64,000 nt of DNA, taken from assembly GCA_963820545.1 (NCBI GenBank), contig CAWGAJ010000002.1, positions 1,302,001-1,366,000 of the forward strand, given 5' to 3'. The position numbers and the translations under genes were made by a program. Positions 36,608 through 45,601 of this stretch are shown here, one piece after another (position 1 is the stretch's first letter; each line of letters opens with the position of its first letter). A model generated the notes under the pieces. The model was not told the origin of the DNA. It worked only from the letters and a program-made list of their open reading frames with translations, and did no database searches. The stretch comes from CAWGAJ01 sp963820545 (GTDB lineage: Bacteria > Planctomycetota > Planctomycetia > Pirellulales > Thermoguttaceae).

Positions 36608-37753
36608 ATGAAATCAAAGTTCCTTGTTCTGCTGGTTCTGATAGCCGCGGCTGGCGGCGGCGGCTTCTACTGGTATAAAACAAACCACACGAACCATTCC
36701 TCGTCAGAGATTCGCCTTTCGGGGAATATCGAAACGACTATTACCGATGTAAGTTTCAAAATTCCCGGCCGGGTAATGACGCGACCGGTAGACGAAGGAT
36801 ATTTGGTCAAAAAAGGCGACTTGATAGCCACCTTGGACGATTCCGACTTGAAATGCGACGTCTCGCTGCGTACGGCCGAACTCGAGGCCGCCAAGGCCTA
36901 TCTGGCCGAACTGGAGGCCGGTTCCCGGCCCGAGGAAATCGCCGCCGCCGCAGCCGCCATGCAACAAGCGGCATTCCGTCTGGCCGATCTGGAAGCCGGT
37001 TCGCGCCCCCAGGAAATCGCCGCCGCCGATGCCACGTTTCGGGCAGCCGCGGCCCAAAAGGCTCAGGCTCAATCTGATTATGCCCGGGCAAAGCAGCTTT
37101 ATGAGAAAAAAATGATCTCCAGCGAGCAGTACGACGCGGCAAGAACGGCCTACGACGTGGCTGCGGAACGTTATCGCGACGCCGCTGAACGATTTGATCT
37201 AATCAAAGAGGGATCGCGCAAACAGCAAATCGCCCAGGCCCGAGCCGCCTGGGAGCAGGCCAAGGCCCAGTATGCCTTGGTCAAGGCTGGACCGAGGAAG
37301 GAAACCATCGATCAAGCCCGGGCAAAAGTCCAGCAAGCCGCCGCGGCCTTGAGCCTGGCCGAAACGCGCTTAAGCTACGCCACGATAGTTTCGCCCATGT
37401 CGGGCGTGGTGCTCTCGAAAAATATCGAGCCGGGCGAGTATGTCGCTGCCGGCACGCCGGTGGTGACGGTAGGTGATTTGGTCAACGTTTGGCTACGGGC
37501 GTACATTCAGGAAACCGATCTGGGACGGATCAAAGTGGGCCAAAAAGCCAGCGTTACCACCGATACTTATCAAGGCAAGGTTTACCCGGGCCGGGTGTCG
37601 TTTATCGCCCAAGAGGCCGAGTTTACACCCAAGAACGTGCAGACCGAAAAAGAACGCGTCAAACTAGTGTATCGCATCAAGATCGACATCACCAATCCCA
37701 ACATGGAACTCAAGCCCGGTATGCCCGCCGACGCCGTGATCGAAATGGAATAG
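36608..37753 (+). CDS. HlyD-family membrane fusion protein (YbhG-like)
   Basis: The periplasmic adaptor of the export system. It has 381 residues with an N-terminal membrane anchor (FLVLLVLIAAAGGGGFYWY). Then come a biotinyl-lipoyl half (VSFKIPGRVMTRPVDEGYLVKKGDLIATLDD), a long Ala/Glu/Arg-rich coiled coil with near-repeats of LEAGSRPEEIAAAAA (about 105-290), and the second lipoyl half and beta-barrel (SPMSGVVLSKNIEPGEYVAAG). It follows the frameshifted TetR gene and precedes the ATPase, separated from it by a heptamer repeat. Confidence 0.87.
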   Translation: MKSKFLVLLVLIAAAGGGGFYWYKTNHTNHSSSEIRLSGNIETTITDVSFKIPGRVMTRPVDEGYLVKKGDLIATLDDSDLKCDVSLRTAELEAAKAYLAELEAGSRPEEIAAAAAAMQQAAFRLADLEAGSRPQEIAAADATFRAAAAQKAQAQSDYARAKQLYEKKMISSEQYDAARTAYDVAAERYRDAAERFDLIKEGSRKQQIAQARAAWEQAKAQYALVKAGPRKETIDQARAKVQQAAAALSLAETRLSYATIVSPMSGVVLSKNIEPGEYVAAGTPVVTVGDLVNVWLRAYIQETDLGRIKVGQKASVTTDTYQGKVYPGRVSFIAQEAEFTPKNVQTEKERVKLVYRIKIDITNPNMELKPGMPADAVIEME

Positions 37754-37755
37754 AG

Positions 37756-37858
37756 TTGGCAGTGGACGATGGACGGTGGGCAGTGCGAAAATGTAAGCAT
37801 TTATCGATTAAATAATTACCCACTGATCAATATCCACCGTCCACTATCCACTATTATC
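37756..37858. repeat. Period-7 degenerate repeat between operon genes
   Basis: GTGGACRAT-type heptamers (37759-37785) and the opposite-strand CCACTAT-type run (37820-37855) flank an AT-rich centre, so the island can fold back on itself. It occupies the complete gap between the adaptor and ATPase genes and leaves no ribosome site for the latter. Confidence 0.65.
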
Positions 37859-38795
37859 ATGCATGCCATTCGGACCGAAAATTTGACCAAACGTTTCGGC
37901 TCGATCATGGCGGTCGACGCGCTCACGCTTCAGGTGGCCGAAGGAGAGATTTTCGGCCTGGTGGGGCCCGACGGCGCCGGCAAAACGACCACCATGCGCC
38001 TGTTGACCACGATCATGGAGCCCACCTCGGGCGAGGCCTGGATCGCCGGCCTGCATATCGGCAAGGATGCAGAAGCCATCAAGGAGAACATCGGCTACAT
38101 GAGCCAGCGCTTCGGGCTGTATCCTGATTTGACCGTGATGGAAAATCTGGATTTCTATGCCGATATCTACAGCGAGCCGCGCAAAAGCCGGCAGGCGAAG
38201 ATCGAACGCCTCTTGGCCTTCAGCAATTTGGCGCCCTTTAAGCGGCGGCTGGCGGGGAACCTCTCCGGCGGCATGAAACAGAAGCTTGCCCTGGCCTGCG
38301 CCTTGATCCACACGCCTAAAGTGCTGTTTCTCGACGAGCCCACTAACGGCGTCGATCCGGTCTCGCGCCGCGATTTCTGGCGGATATTGTATTCCTTGCT
38401 GCGGGAAAAGGTCACCATTTTCGTTTCCACGGCGTACCTCGACGAAGCCGAACGCTGCAACCGCGTGGCCCTTATCGATCGCGGCAAGATGCTGGCCTGC
38501 GGCACGCCGGATGATGTCAAAAAACTGATGAAAGGCACGATCCTGGAGATTCGCTGCGCAGCCCCGCTGCGCGGCCAGCCTGCTCAAGGAAAGATTAACC
38601 GGCGCCACCGTGGGTTTATTCGGCGACCGGGTTCATGCCGTAAGCGATCATCCCGAGCAAATCGCATCCATGGCAAGCCGCCTGCTGGCCGACGGGGGAT
38701 TGCCCATTGAGGCCATCCGGCCCATCGAACCCACGCTGGAAGACGTGTTTGTCTCGGTGCTGGCCGAAAAGGAAAAATTGCCAATTGCAAATTGA
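37859..38795 (+). pseudogene. ABC transporter ATPase 1 (YbhF N-half-like), frameshifted near its end
   Basis: Powers the ABC-2 export complex. From ATG 37859: Walker A GLVGPDGAGKTTTMRLL, Q-loop YMSQRFGLYPDLTVMENL, signature LSGGMKQKLALACALIH, Walker B VLFLDEPTNGVDP, and a late switch in which the usual His is replaced (FVSTAYLDEA). This His-to-Ala variant is also seen in other ABC-2 ATPases. The frame breaks at CTGCGCGGCC (38567-38576). Adding GC restores PLRAASLLKERLTG and the C-terminal SLEDVFV-like block PTLEDVFVSVLAEKE. In E. coli the two ATPases are one protein. Confidence 0.82.
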
Positions 38796-38810
38796 AAAAT
38801 GCAGAATATG

Positions 38811-38916
38811 TGTGTGCCACTGCTTGCTTGCAAGCAGTGTAATTTACAGTATCTTTACTGCTTCGCCCTCACCCTAATCCTCTCCCCGACCACTGCGTGG
38901 TGCCCGGAGAGGGGAC
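38811..38916. repeat. Two palindromic repeat families between the ATPase genes
   Basis: 38811-38839 is the GTGTGCCACTGCTTGCTTGCA...CAGTG element. 38864-38916 is the REP-like CGCCCTCACCCTAATCCTCTCC arm with its GGAGAGGGGAC partner and a CCACTGCGTGG loop. Together they form the whole 137-base gap. Confidence 0.75.
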
Positions 38917-38932
38917 TCATCAGTGATTAACG

Positions 38933-39908
38933 ATGAACGCCGCAAACAACGGAAAGGCCGTGGTAGTGGAAAACCTGGAAAAGCGGTTCGGCAGCTTTGT
39001 GGCGGTCGATCGTGTAAGTTTCCAGGTCGATACCGGTGAGATATTCGGCTTTTTGGGGCCCAACGGAGCAGGCAAATCCACCACCATCCGCATGTTATGC
39101 GGCATTCTTGAGCCCACCAGCGGCACGGGCATTGTCGCCGGTTACGACATCCGCACGCAGCCCGAAAAAATCAAGGCCAACATCGGCTACATGAGTCAAA
39201 AGTTCTCGCTCTACCAGGATCTGACCGTGGAGGAGAACATCGATTTTTACAGCGGCATCTATCGCATTCCGCCGCGGTTGAAACACGAGCGCAAGCAGTG
39301 GGTCATTGAGATGGCGGGGCTCAAGGAGCACCGTCACCGCCCGACCGCGCTGCTTTCGAGCGGATGGAAACAGCGTCTGGCCCTGGGCTGCGCGATTTTG
39401 CACCAGCCGCCGATCGTGTTTCTCGACGAGCCTACCTCCGGCGTGGATCCCATCAGCCGCCGGGCGTTTTGGGATCTGATTTACGAGTTATCGGGCAAAG
39501 GGGTAACGGTTTTCGTCACCACGCATTACATGGACGAGGCCGAATACTGCGACCGGTTGGGGCTTATTTATCGCGGCCAGTTGGCGGCTCTGGGAACGCC
39601 CGAGAAACTCAAACACGAATTGATGGCCGAAGAAGTGTTGGAAGTATTATGCGATCATCCCGAAACGGCCCTGGGCGAGATCGAGCAGTTGCCCGGGATT
39701 AAAGAAGCGGCCCTTTTCGGCCGCGGATTGCACGTGGTGGTCCGAGGACGCGGCCGAGGCCGTGCACTCGATTCATCAATTGCTCGCCCGGCGCGGGTAT
39801 CATATCCAACAGGTGGAAAAAATCGTGCCTTCGTTGGAAGACGTATTTGTTTCGCTGATCGAGGCCCGCGATCGCGCGGAGCAGCCTCAGGCGGAGGTGC
39901 AGCGATGA
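38933..39908 (+). pseudogene. ABC transporter ATPase 2 (YbhF C-half-like), frameshifted near its end
   Basis: Second ATPase of the exporter: Walker A GFLGPNGAGKSTTIRML, Q-loop YMSQKFSLYQDLTVEENI, signature LLSSGWKQRLALGCAIL, Walker B IVFLDEPTSGVDP, switch VTTHYMDEAEYCDRL. As written the frame runs on into the permease gene and would give a 701-residue fusion with about 55 nonsense residues. In the other frame the true end reads AAEAVHSIHQLLARRGY, VPSLEDVFVSLIEARD and stops at 39908. The break is at about 39735-39750 beside ACGCGG. The stop overlaps the permease ATG (ATGA). Confidence 0.82.
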
Positions 39909-41038
39909 AACCCATGCGCATTTGGGCGATTACCCGCAAGGAATTCCTCCACGTCTTGCGCGACCCGCGCAGCCTGGGCGGAGCGATTGCCATCCCCATG
40001 ATAATGCTTATGCTGTTCGGCTACGCGCTTACGCTCGACGTGGACAATGTTCCCCTGGTGGTTTGGGACCAGAGCGGAACCGAACTAAGCCGCGAGCTGA
40101 TCGCCCGGTTCGATGGTTCTCGTTATTTCTCCGTGCGCGAGTATTTCAACAATTACCCGGAGATCGTCCGAGCGATCGATTCCGGTCGGGCCTTGGCGGC
40201 GATGGTGATTCCCCGCGATTTTGCCCAGCAAATCGAAAGCGGCGAAAACGCGGCGGTGCAGTTTATCGTCGACGGCAGCGATTCCAACACCGCGACCATC
40301 GCCCTGGGATACGCCGGGGCGGTGGCCCAGACTTTTTCGCAAAATCTGGTCATCAAGGCCATCCAACGCAGCGGCGGGCCAACGTTTACCCAGCCGTTGG
40401 ACGTCCGTCCGCGCGTGTGGTTCAACGAAGACATGCAGTCGCGCAATTTCATTATTCCCGGCCTGATCGGCGTATTGATGATGGTTATCACCGCGCTGAT
40501 GACTTCCTTGACCGTCGCTCGGGAGTGGGAACGGGGAACCATGGAACAACTCGTTTCCACGCCCGTTAAAGGTCCGGAATTGATCATCGGCAAGCTGATT
40601 CCCTACTTTGCCATCGGCTTGTTCGACGTCTTGCTGGCCGTGCTCATGGGCCAGTTTTTGTTTCACGTTCCCTTACGCGGTAACTTGGTGTTTCTCTTGG
40701 GCATGACGATCATATTTCTGATCGGCACCATGTCAATGGGCATTTTTATCAGCATCAACGCCAAAAACCAATTGCTGGCCAGCCAGATCGCCATGGTGTC
40801 CACGTTTTTGCCCTCGTTTTTGCTCTCGGGTTTCATGTTTTCGATCGCCAACATGCCCCAACCGATTCAGATCATTACTTACGCCGTGCCGGCCAGGTAT
40901 TTTGTCTCCTTGCTGAAGGGGATTTATCTCAAGGGCGTCGGTTTGCAGGTGATGCTGGGCGAAGTGATCTTATTGACAATTTACGCCGCGGTGATGTTCA
41001 CCCTGGCCCTCGTACGGTTCAAAAAGAAGCTAGTGTAG
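39905..41038 (+). CDS. ABC-2 type permease (YbhS-like)
   Basis: A 377-residue membrane subunit of the exporter. One N-terminal helix (SLGGAIAIPMIMLMLFGYAL) is followed by a large periplasmic domain with DGSDSNTATIALGYAG and WFNEDMQSRNFIIPGLIGV. Five C-terminal helices follow, with the ABC-2 signature RE-WERGTMEQLVSTPV. The start at 39905 overlaps the stop of ATPase 2 as ATGA, the normal coupling for this operon. The apparent fusion to the ATPase is due to an upstream frame slip. Confidence 0.88.
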   Translation: MKPMRIWAITRKEFLHVLRDPRSLGGAIAIPMIMLMLFGYALTLDVDNVPLVVWDQSGTELSRELIARFDGSRYFSVREYFNNYPEIVRAIDSGRALAAMVIPRDFAQQIESGENAAVQFIVDGSDSNTATIALGYAGAVAQTFSQNLVIKAIQRSGGPTFTQPLDVRPRVWFNEDMQSRNFIIPGLIGVLMMVITALMTSLTVAREWERGTMEQLVSTPVKGPELIIGKLIPYFAIGLFDVLLAVLMGQFLFHVPLRGNLVFLLGMTIIFLIGTMSMGIFISINAKNQLLASQIAMVSTFLPSFLLSGFMFSIANMPQPIQIITYAVPARYFVSLLKGIYLKGVGLQVMLGEVILLTIYAAVMFTLALVRFKKKLV

Positions 41039-41061
41039 GGTGCGTGAAACGCACCATGGTC
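41036..41061. repeat. TAGGGTGCGTGAAACGCACC repeat between permease genes
   Basis: GGTGCGT and ACGCACC flank GAA. The element begins at the stop codon of permease 1 and fills the 30-base gap, displacing any ribosome site of permease 2. TAGGGTGCGT also begins the palindrome at 18161. Confidence 0.65.
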
Positions 41062-41068
41062 AGAAATC

Positions 41069-42196
41069 ATGTTCGAACGCATCAAGCACATGCTGATCAA
41101 GGAATTTATCCAGGTCTTCCGCGATCCGCGCATGCGCACGGTAATCTTTGTGGTTCCTTGCTTTCAGGTGCTGGTGATCGGTTACGCGGTTTCGACCGAC
41201 GTCAGGCACGTGCGCACCGCGGTGCTGGATCTGGATAACAGCCAAACCAGCCGCGACGTGGCGGCGAGTTTCGAGCGGTCGGGCTATTTCGACGTGGTGG
41301 AGCGGATCGGCACGGAAAAAGAGGCCACCGCGCTCTTGGACTGGGGAAAAGTAAGTGCCGTGCTGTATATTATGCACGGATTGGCCGATGATCTCCGCGC
41401 CGGGCGCACTGCCCGGCTGCAAGTGCTCATCGACGGCACCGACTCGAACACCGCCAATATCGTGCTCAGCTACGCGATTAAGATCGCCACGGCCTATTCG
41501 GAAAAGATCATGGTAGAGCGATACCAGCGACGCTTTGGCGCGATGCGCCTGCCGGGCCAGGTCGAGCTCCGCACGCGCGCGTGGTTCAACGAAAACCTGG
41601 AAAGCCGCAATTTTTACGTGCCCGGCGTGTTAGTGATCGTGGTCTCCGTGGTCACTCTGCTCTTAACCAGCATGGCCGTGGTGCGGGAACGCGAGATCGG
41701 CACCATGGAACAGATCATGGTCACGCCGATCACGCCCGGAGAATTCATCCTCGGCAAGACCATGCCCTTTGTGCTGATCGGCTTTGTCGATGTGACCCTG
41801 GTCACGCTGATCGGCGTGTTTTGGTTCGAGGTTCCCATCCGCGGCAACCCGGCCTTGCTGTTTTTAGCGACCGGATTGTACCTGATGACCATGCTGGGCA
41901 TCGGCTTGTTTATCTCCACCATCTGCCAGACCCAACAGCAAGCCATGATCAGCACCTTTTTCTTTTTCTTTCCGGCCATGCTCCTCTCGGGATTTGCCTT
42001 TCCCATCGCCAACATGCCCCAGTTGGTGCAGTGGTTGACCCTCATTGACCCGCTGCGTTACTTCCTGGTGATCGTACGCGCCGTTTTCCTTAAAGGCGTG
42101 GGACTGGAAATCCTCTGGCCGCAAATGCTCGTCTTGGCCGCAATGGGCGTAACCATGCTCTACCTGGCCACGAAAAGATTCCACAAAACGCAGTAA
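41069..42196 (+). CDS. ABC-2 type permease (YbhR-like)
   Basis: A 375-residue second membrane subunit of the exporter, similar in build to the 39905 product. It has an N-terminal helix, a periplasmic domain with DGTDSNTANIVLSYAIKIA and WFNENLESRNFYVPGVL, and then five helices containing REREIGTMEQIMVTPITPGEFILGK and FPAMLLSGFAFPIANMP. Genes of the operon run in the order TetR, HlyD, ATPase, ATPase, permease, permease. In E. coli the equivalent system affects drug sensitivity; the substrate here is unknown. Confidence 0.9.
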   Translation: MFERIKHMLIKEFIQVFRDPRMRTVIFVVPCFQVLVIGYAVSTDVRHVRTAVLDLDNSQTSRDVAASFERSGYFDVVERIGTEKEATALLDWGKVSAVLYIMHGLADDLRAGRTARLQVLIDGTDSNTANIVLSYAIKIATAYSEKIMVERYQRRFGAMRLPGQVELRTRAWFNENLESRNFYVPGVLVIVVSVVTLLLTSMAVVREREIGTMEQIMVTPITPGEFILGKTMPFVLIGFVDVTLVTLIGVFWFEVPIRGNPALLFLATGLYLMTMLGIGLFISTICQTQQQAMISTFFFFFPAMLLSGFAFPIANMPQLVQWLTLIDPLRYFLVIVRAVFLKGVGLEILWPQMLVLAAMGVTMLYLATKRFHKTQ

Positions 42197-42378
42197 GAAA
42201 AGATGAAGGATGAATTCAGAATGATGAATGCTGAATACAAATACTGTAAACTGTAAACCGTAAACTTTAACTTTCTACAGCCGCTTGCGGCTTCGCAAGG
42301 AGATTCCTAATATATAGTCATCTCGTTCCTAGGTTTGGCTCGACTGATTCTCGTTCCCGGGCTCAGCCTGGGAACGTA
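42197..42378. repeat. Heptamer repeats and a GTTCCC palindrome
   Basis: 42200-42236 and 42240-42272 are period-7 runs (GATGAAT, then TGTAAAC/CGTAAAC types). 42285-42305 is a CCGCTTGCGGCTTCG element also found near 5858. 42318-42378 contains CGTTCCCGGGCTCAGCCTGGGAACG, related to the palindrome inside addB at 27690. Confidence 0.65.
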
Positions 42379-42392
42379 CTATGGAGAGAAAG

Positions 42393-43322
42393 ATGCACCT
42401 TGTTTTGTTTGAACTCTGTTTACTTGCCTTGAGCGCCGATACAGTGGTGACTACACCCAACGAGACGCCGACATTGGACGGGAATCCGGTCTTCGTCGAG
42501 CTTGTGGAAAAAGGGATTACCATGTCGGATGGCAAGTTGTACAAGTTACCCCAACCGGCCATGGCCGACGGTTTGGACGCTGACGGTCAAAAAGCGGCCA
42601 TCGAAAAAGTCGCCGCCGGCCGCTATTCTCTAGAAGAACTGATGCGCAAAATCTCCTCCGCTCCGGTGCTAGTCAAAGTTAGCACGCTAAAAGCGACTGA
42701 AGGCGAAGGGGCAACGATTCGGGCCATCGACCTGTGGTTTGTCGCCCACGGCAAATGGGAAACGCTCAACTCAAAGCAGTTCCAGGATAGTCTTGTCAAG
42801 GGCAAAGATACCGAGGGCGAAAATCGCATGGTCTCCAAGTCCGGATTGCTTACCGAAGAGGAGATGCAAAAGCGGAATCTGAAACTGGACGTGCCCGAAG
42901 GTCAGGAAGCGAAATTCGTCTACGCCACCTTTTCGCTCTTTGATCAAGTAGAGGTCAGCGCCACGCGCTATGCAGTGCTCACGCGCGGCAAAGATTTTCT
43001 CTTGGCGGCGGCCAGGCTGGACGGTCGCTTTGCCGGCAACGCCGATTATCCCAACCAGTGGCGGCCGATCCTGCGCGACGAGAGTGCAAATATCACCCTG
43101 GGCGATCCGCAACCTTATGCCGGGGCCGGGGCCTACGCCAAGGTAACGCGACTTCTAGAGCCTGCCGAGGCAATTTTCGTGGAATGTCACATTGTTTTCG
43201 AGGAGCCGTTTGGCTGGTTCGAAGGCGGCAATCTACTCAGCTCAAAAGTGCCGGTCATGGCCCAGCAAAGGGCCAAAATGTTCCGCAGCAAACTGGCCAT
43301 CGCCAGTGCAAAGCAAGAGTAA
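42393..43322 (+). CDS. Exported protein of unknown function
   Basis: A 309-residue protein with a short N-terminal hydrophobic stretch (HLVLFELCLLALSA) that may be a signal peptide. The rest is soluble and mixed, with DLWFVAHGKWETLNS, a beta-rich FVYATFSLFDQVEVSATRYAVLTRG and a final FVECHIVFEEPFGWFEGGN. I do not recognise a family. The ATG at 42393 is preferred because GGAGAG lies 5 bases upstream; an ATG at 42381 overlaps that site. Its neighbours give no clue. Confidence 0.65.
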   Translation: MHLVLFELCLLALSADTVVTTPNETPTLDGNPVFVELVEKGITMSDGKLYKLPQPAMADGLDADGQKAAIEKVAAGRYSLEELMRKISSAPVLVKVSTLKATEGEGATIRAIDLWFVAHGKWETLNSKQFQDSLVKGKDTEGENRMVSKSGLLTEEEMQKRNLKLDVPEGQEAKFVYATFSLFDQVEVSATRYAVLTRGKDFLLAAARLDGRFAGNADYPNQWRPILRDESANITLGDPQPYAGAGAYAKVTRLLEPAEAIFVECHIVFEEPFGWFEGGNLLSSKVPVMAQQRAKMFRSKLAIASAKQE

Positions 43323-43743
43323 TTCCACCTGGTGGCCCTGCAATGGCACATGTGGGAATTCCCCCAGTTCAGTTCTTTCTTCAACCTCTAATCCAATTTA
43401 TAAATAGTATTATTATTGGCAGCAATAGAGCACACGTAATCCCAATTAACAATGGAATCATGAGGAGTATAAAAGACCAAACTGGAGACCCTATATTTCT
43501 TTTTTTCATGCCATATATCTTAAACTATGTATTACGCGAGTGCCATGGCCACGCTCACGTGGCCATGCAAGATTTTTCATGTCAAATACATGCCCAATAT
43601 TCTATTCTTTCAACATCTTCACGGCAAGCGTGGAGCATAGCCCCCGCGCGGAGATTGGGAACGAGATAAAAAACTCGTTGGCCCGCAAGCGAAATTCTTC
43701 GCTTTGCTCAGAATGACTTGTCAACCGACTTATACTCCCAAGA
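43323..43743. other. Convergent intergenic region with repeats
   Basis: Between convergent genes. It holds a perfect hairpin CATGGCCACG/CGTGGCCATG (43544-43567) and the TTCGCTTTGCTCAGAATGAC repeat (43695-43714), a relative of those at 12456 and 61907. The first 200 bases are AT-rich with no coding frame. Confidence 0.5.
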
Positions 43744-44481
43744 TCACACGGCGAAGGGCGGCAGCGGGGTGCGGACTTTTTTGCGCTCCACCAGGCCGTC
43801 GGATTTGATGCGGCCATCTTGCATGCGCACGATGCGCTGCGCCCGGGCGGCCAGATCGGCATCGTGGGTGATAAGCACAATGGTCACGCCGCGTTCTTTG
43901 TGCAGCCGGGCAAAGAGATTAAAAATTCCCTCGGCCGATACGGAGTCGAGGTTGCCCGTGGGTTCGTCGGCCAAAAGCAGCATCGGATCGTTGGCCAGTG
44001 AGCGGGCGATGGCCACGCGCTGCCGCTCGCCCACGGAAAGTTTCACCGGCAGATGTTTCGCGCGATGGGTCAGACCGACCAGTTCCAGCAATTCGATGGC
44101 CTTATTAATCCGGGCGGAAACCGAAAGCGGCCCTTCGAACATGGGCACTTGCACGTTTTCCAAGGCCGTAAGGATGGGCAGCAGGTAGAACGACTGAAAG
44201 ACAAAACCCACCTTTTGCGAACGGAACCGATCGAGATTGGCGACGGACGACAGCGGCTGATCTTCGAAGAAAATCTCGCCCGAGGTGGGTACGTCCAAAG
44301 CGCCGAGCAGATTAAGCAAGGTGGATTTGCCGCTGCCGCTGGGACCCATGATGGCCACGTATTCGCCGCGGCGGATGCTCAGGCTGACGTTTTCCACGGC
44401 GTGTACATTGCCATCGGGATAGAGCTTGCTGAGGCGTTCGGTGCGGAGTAAAGGAGGTTGTCGATTGAAATTGCTATTCAT
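43744..44481 (-). CDS. ABC transporter ATPase (MacB/LolD type)
   Basis: A 245-residue ATPase that works with the adjacent FtsX-like permease, typically in lipoprotein release or peptide/macrolide efflux. Walker A MGPSGSGKSTLLNLLG, Q-loop FVFQSFYLLPILTALENV, a signature LSVGERQRVAIARSL in which Val and Glu replace the usual Gly and Gln, Walker B LLLADEPTGNLDS and switch ITHDADLA. ATG 44481 lies inside the end of the permease gene (8-base overlap), so they are translated together. Confidence 0.9.
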   Translation of the reverse strand: MNSNFNRQPPLLRTERLSKLYPDGNVHAVENVSLSIRRGEYVAIMGPSGSGKSTLLNLLGALDVPTSGEIFFEDQPLSSVANLDRFRSQKVGFVFQSFYLLPILTALENVQVPMFEGPLSVSARINKAIELLELVGLTHRAKHLPVKLSVGERQRVAIARSLANDPMLLLADEPTGNLDSVSAEGIFNLFARLHKERGVTIVLITHDADLAARAQRIVRMQDGRIKSDGLVERKKVRTPLPPFAV

Positions 44482-45601
44482 GGCGCAGGGCCTCCGTGGG
44501 CAATAGTTGCGCACCTCGATAGGCCGGGTAGGCGGCGCCCAAAAGTCCCACGCCCAGGGCAATTATAAACCCCTCCATAATCACACTGGGGGGTATCGAG
44601 GAGTCGATCACTCCCGCGGCGGCGGGCAAACTACTCAGCAGCCGCGTCAACAGCAGCGCCCCGATGGTGCCCACCAACCCGCCGATTAGACTCAAGATGA
44701 TCGACTCCATCAGGATCATTTTTACCACGCGCCATCGTCCCCAGCCGATGGCCCGCAATACGCCGATTTCCTTGGTCCGCTCAAAGACCGACATGATCAT
44801 GGTGTTTAACATGCCGATGGCGCCGATAAAGAGCGCCACGGTCGAAGTGACCCAGGCCATCGCCTGAATGAAGCGGATTTCGCTGGTGGAATTGACAAAT
44901 TCGGTGGTGGGAGTCACTTCCAGATTTTTCGCCAGGCCGGTTATTTGCTGGCGTACGCGTTCGATCGATTCCGCAGAGCGATCGGCAACGGTCACGGTGA
45001 AACCGCTGACCTGGCCTTTACGACCCATGAAATTCTGTAATTCTTCCAAGAGCATGACCATGCCGCCGCTTTCGTATACCGAGGCCCCTTCAAAGACGCT
45101 GACGACTTCGAACTCCTGATCTTCGAGCACGGCGAGTTTATCGCCCACCTTTTTCTCCAGACTAGCGGCCAGGCGCTTGCCGAGCATGATCTTCCTGCTA
45201 TCGCCGTTTTGGAGTTTTCGGCCGGCGAGGATTTTCAAGTCGTCGAACAACAGCGAATTTGGCTGCCATCCTTGCACGAGCACTCCCACCGGTCCCAATT
45301 GTTCCATGGCGAGCCAATCGACCAGGCCGGAATTAACCCGTTGGACGCCCGGCACGGCCGCGATTTTATCGCCCAGGCTCTCCGGCAAAGCGCTGGTGAG
45401 TTTTTGTTTCACGCCGGCTTGCTGGATTATCAGATCCACCTTTTGATGTTGATAAATCGCCAGAAAGGACCGCTCAAAACCAAAGGAGATGCCCACCAGG
45501 GCCACCACGGCGCCCACGGCCACGGCCACGCCGATGACGGTCAAACTGGATCGTACTCGGCGGCGTACGATGTTCTTTACGATAAAGGTGGAAAAACGCA
45601 T
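44474..45601 (-). CDS. FtsX/MacB-type ABC permease
   Basis: A 375-residue membrane protein: one N-terminal helix (VIGVAVAVGAVVALVGISFGF), a periplasmic MacB-like core domain (about 50-240) including PGVQRVNSGLVDWLA and GGMVMLLEELQNFMG, and three C-terminal helices with ERTKEIGVLRAIGWGRW, the FtsX signature. It is first in a two-gene unit with the ATPase. The start is ATG 45601 (MRFSTFIVKNIVRRRVRS); upstream extension has no ribosome site. No adaptor gene is adjacent, so a LolCD-like or stand-alone role is possible. Confidence 0.88.
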   Translation of the reverse strand: MRFSTFIVKNIVRRRVRSSLTVIGVAVAVGAVVALVGISFGFERSFLAIYQHQKVDLIIQQAGVKQKLTSALPESLGDKIAAVPGVQRVNSGLVDWLAMEQLGPVGVLVQGWQPNSLLFDDLKILAGRKLQNGDSRKIMLGKRLAASLEKKVGDKLAVLEDQEFEVVSVFEGASVYESGGMVMLLEELQNFMGRKGQVSGFTVTVADRSAESIERVRQQITGLAKNLEVTPTTEFVNSTSEIRFIQAMAWVTSTVALFIGAIGMLNTMIMSVFERTKEIGVLRAIGWGRWRVVKMILMESIILSLIGGLVGTIGALLLTRLLSSLPAAAGVIDSSIPPSVIMEGFIIALGVGLLGAAYPAYRGAQLLPTEALRHE

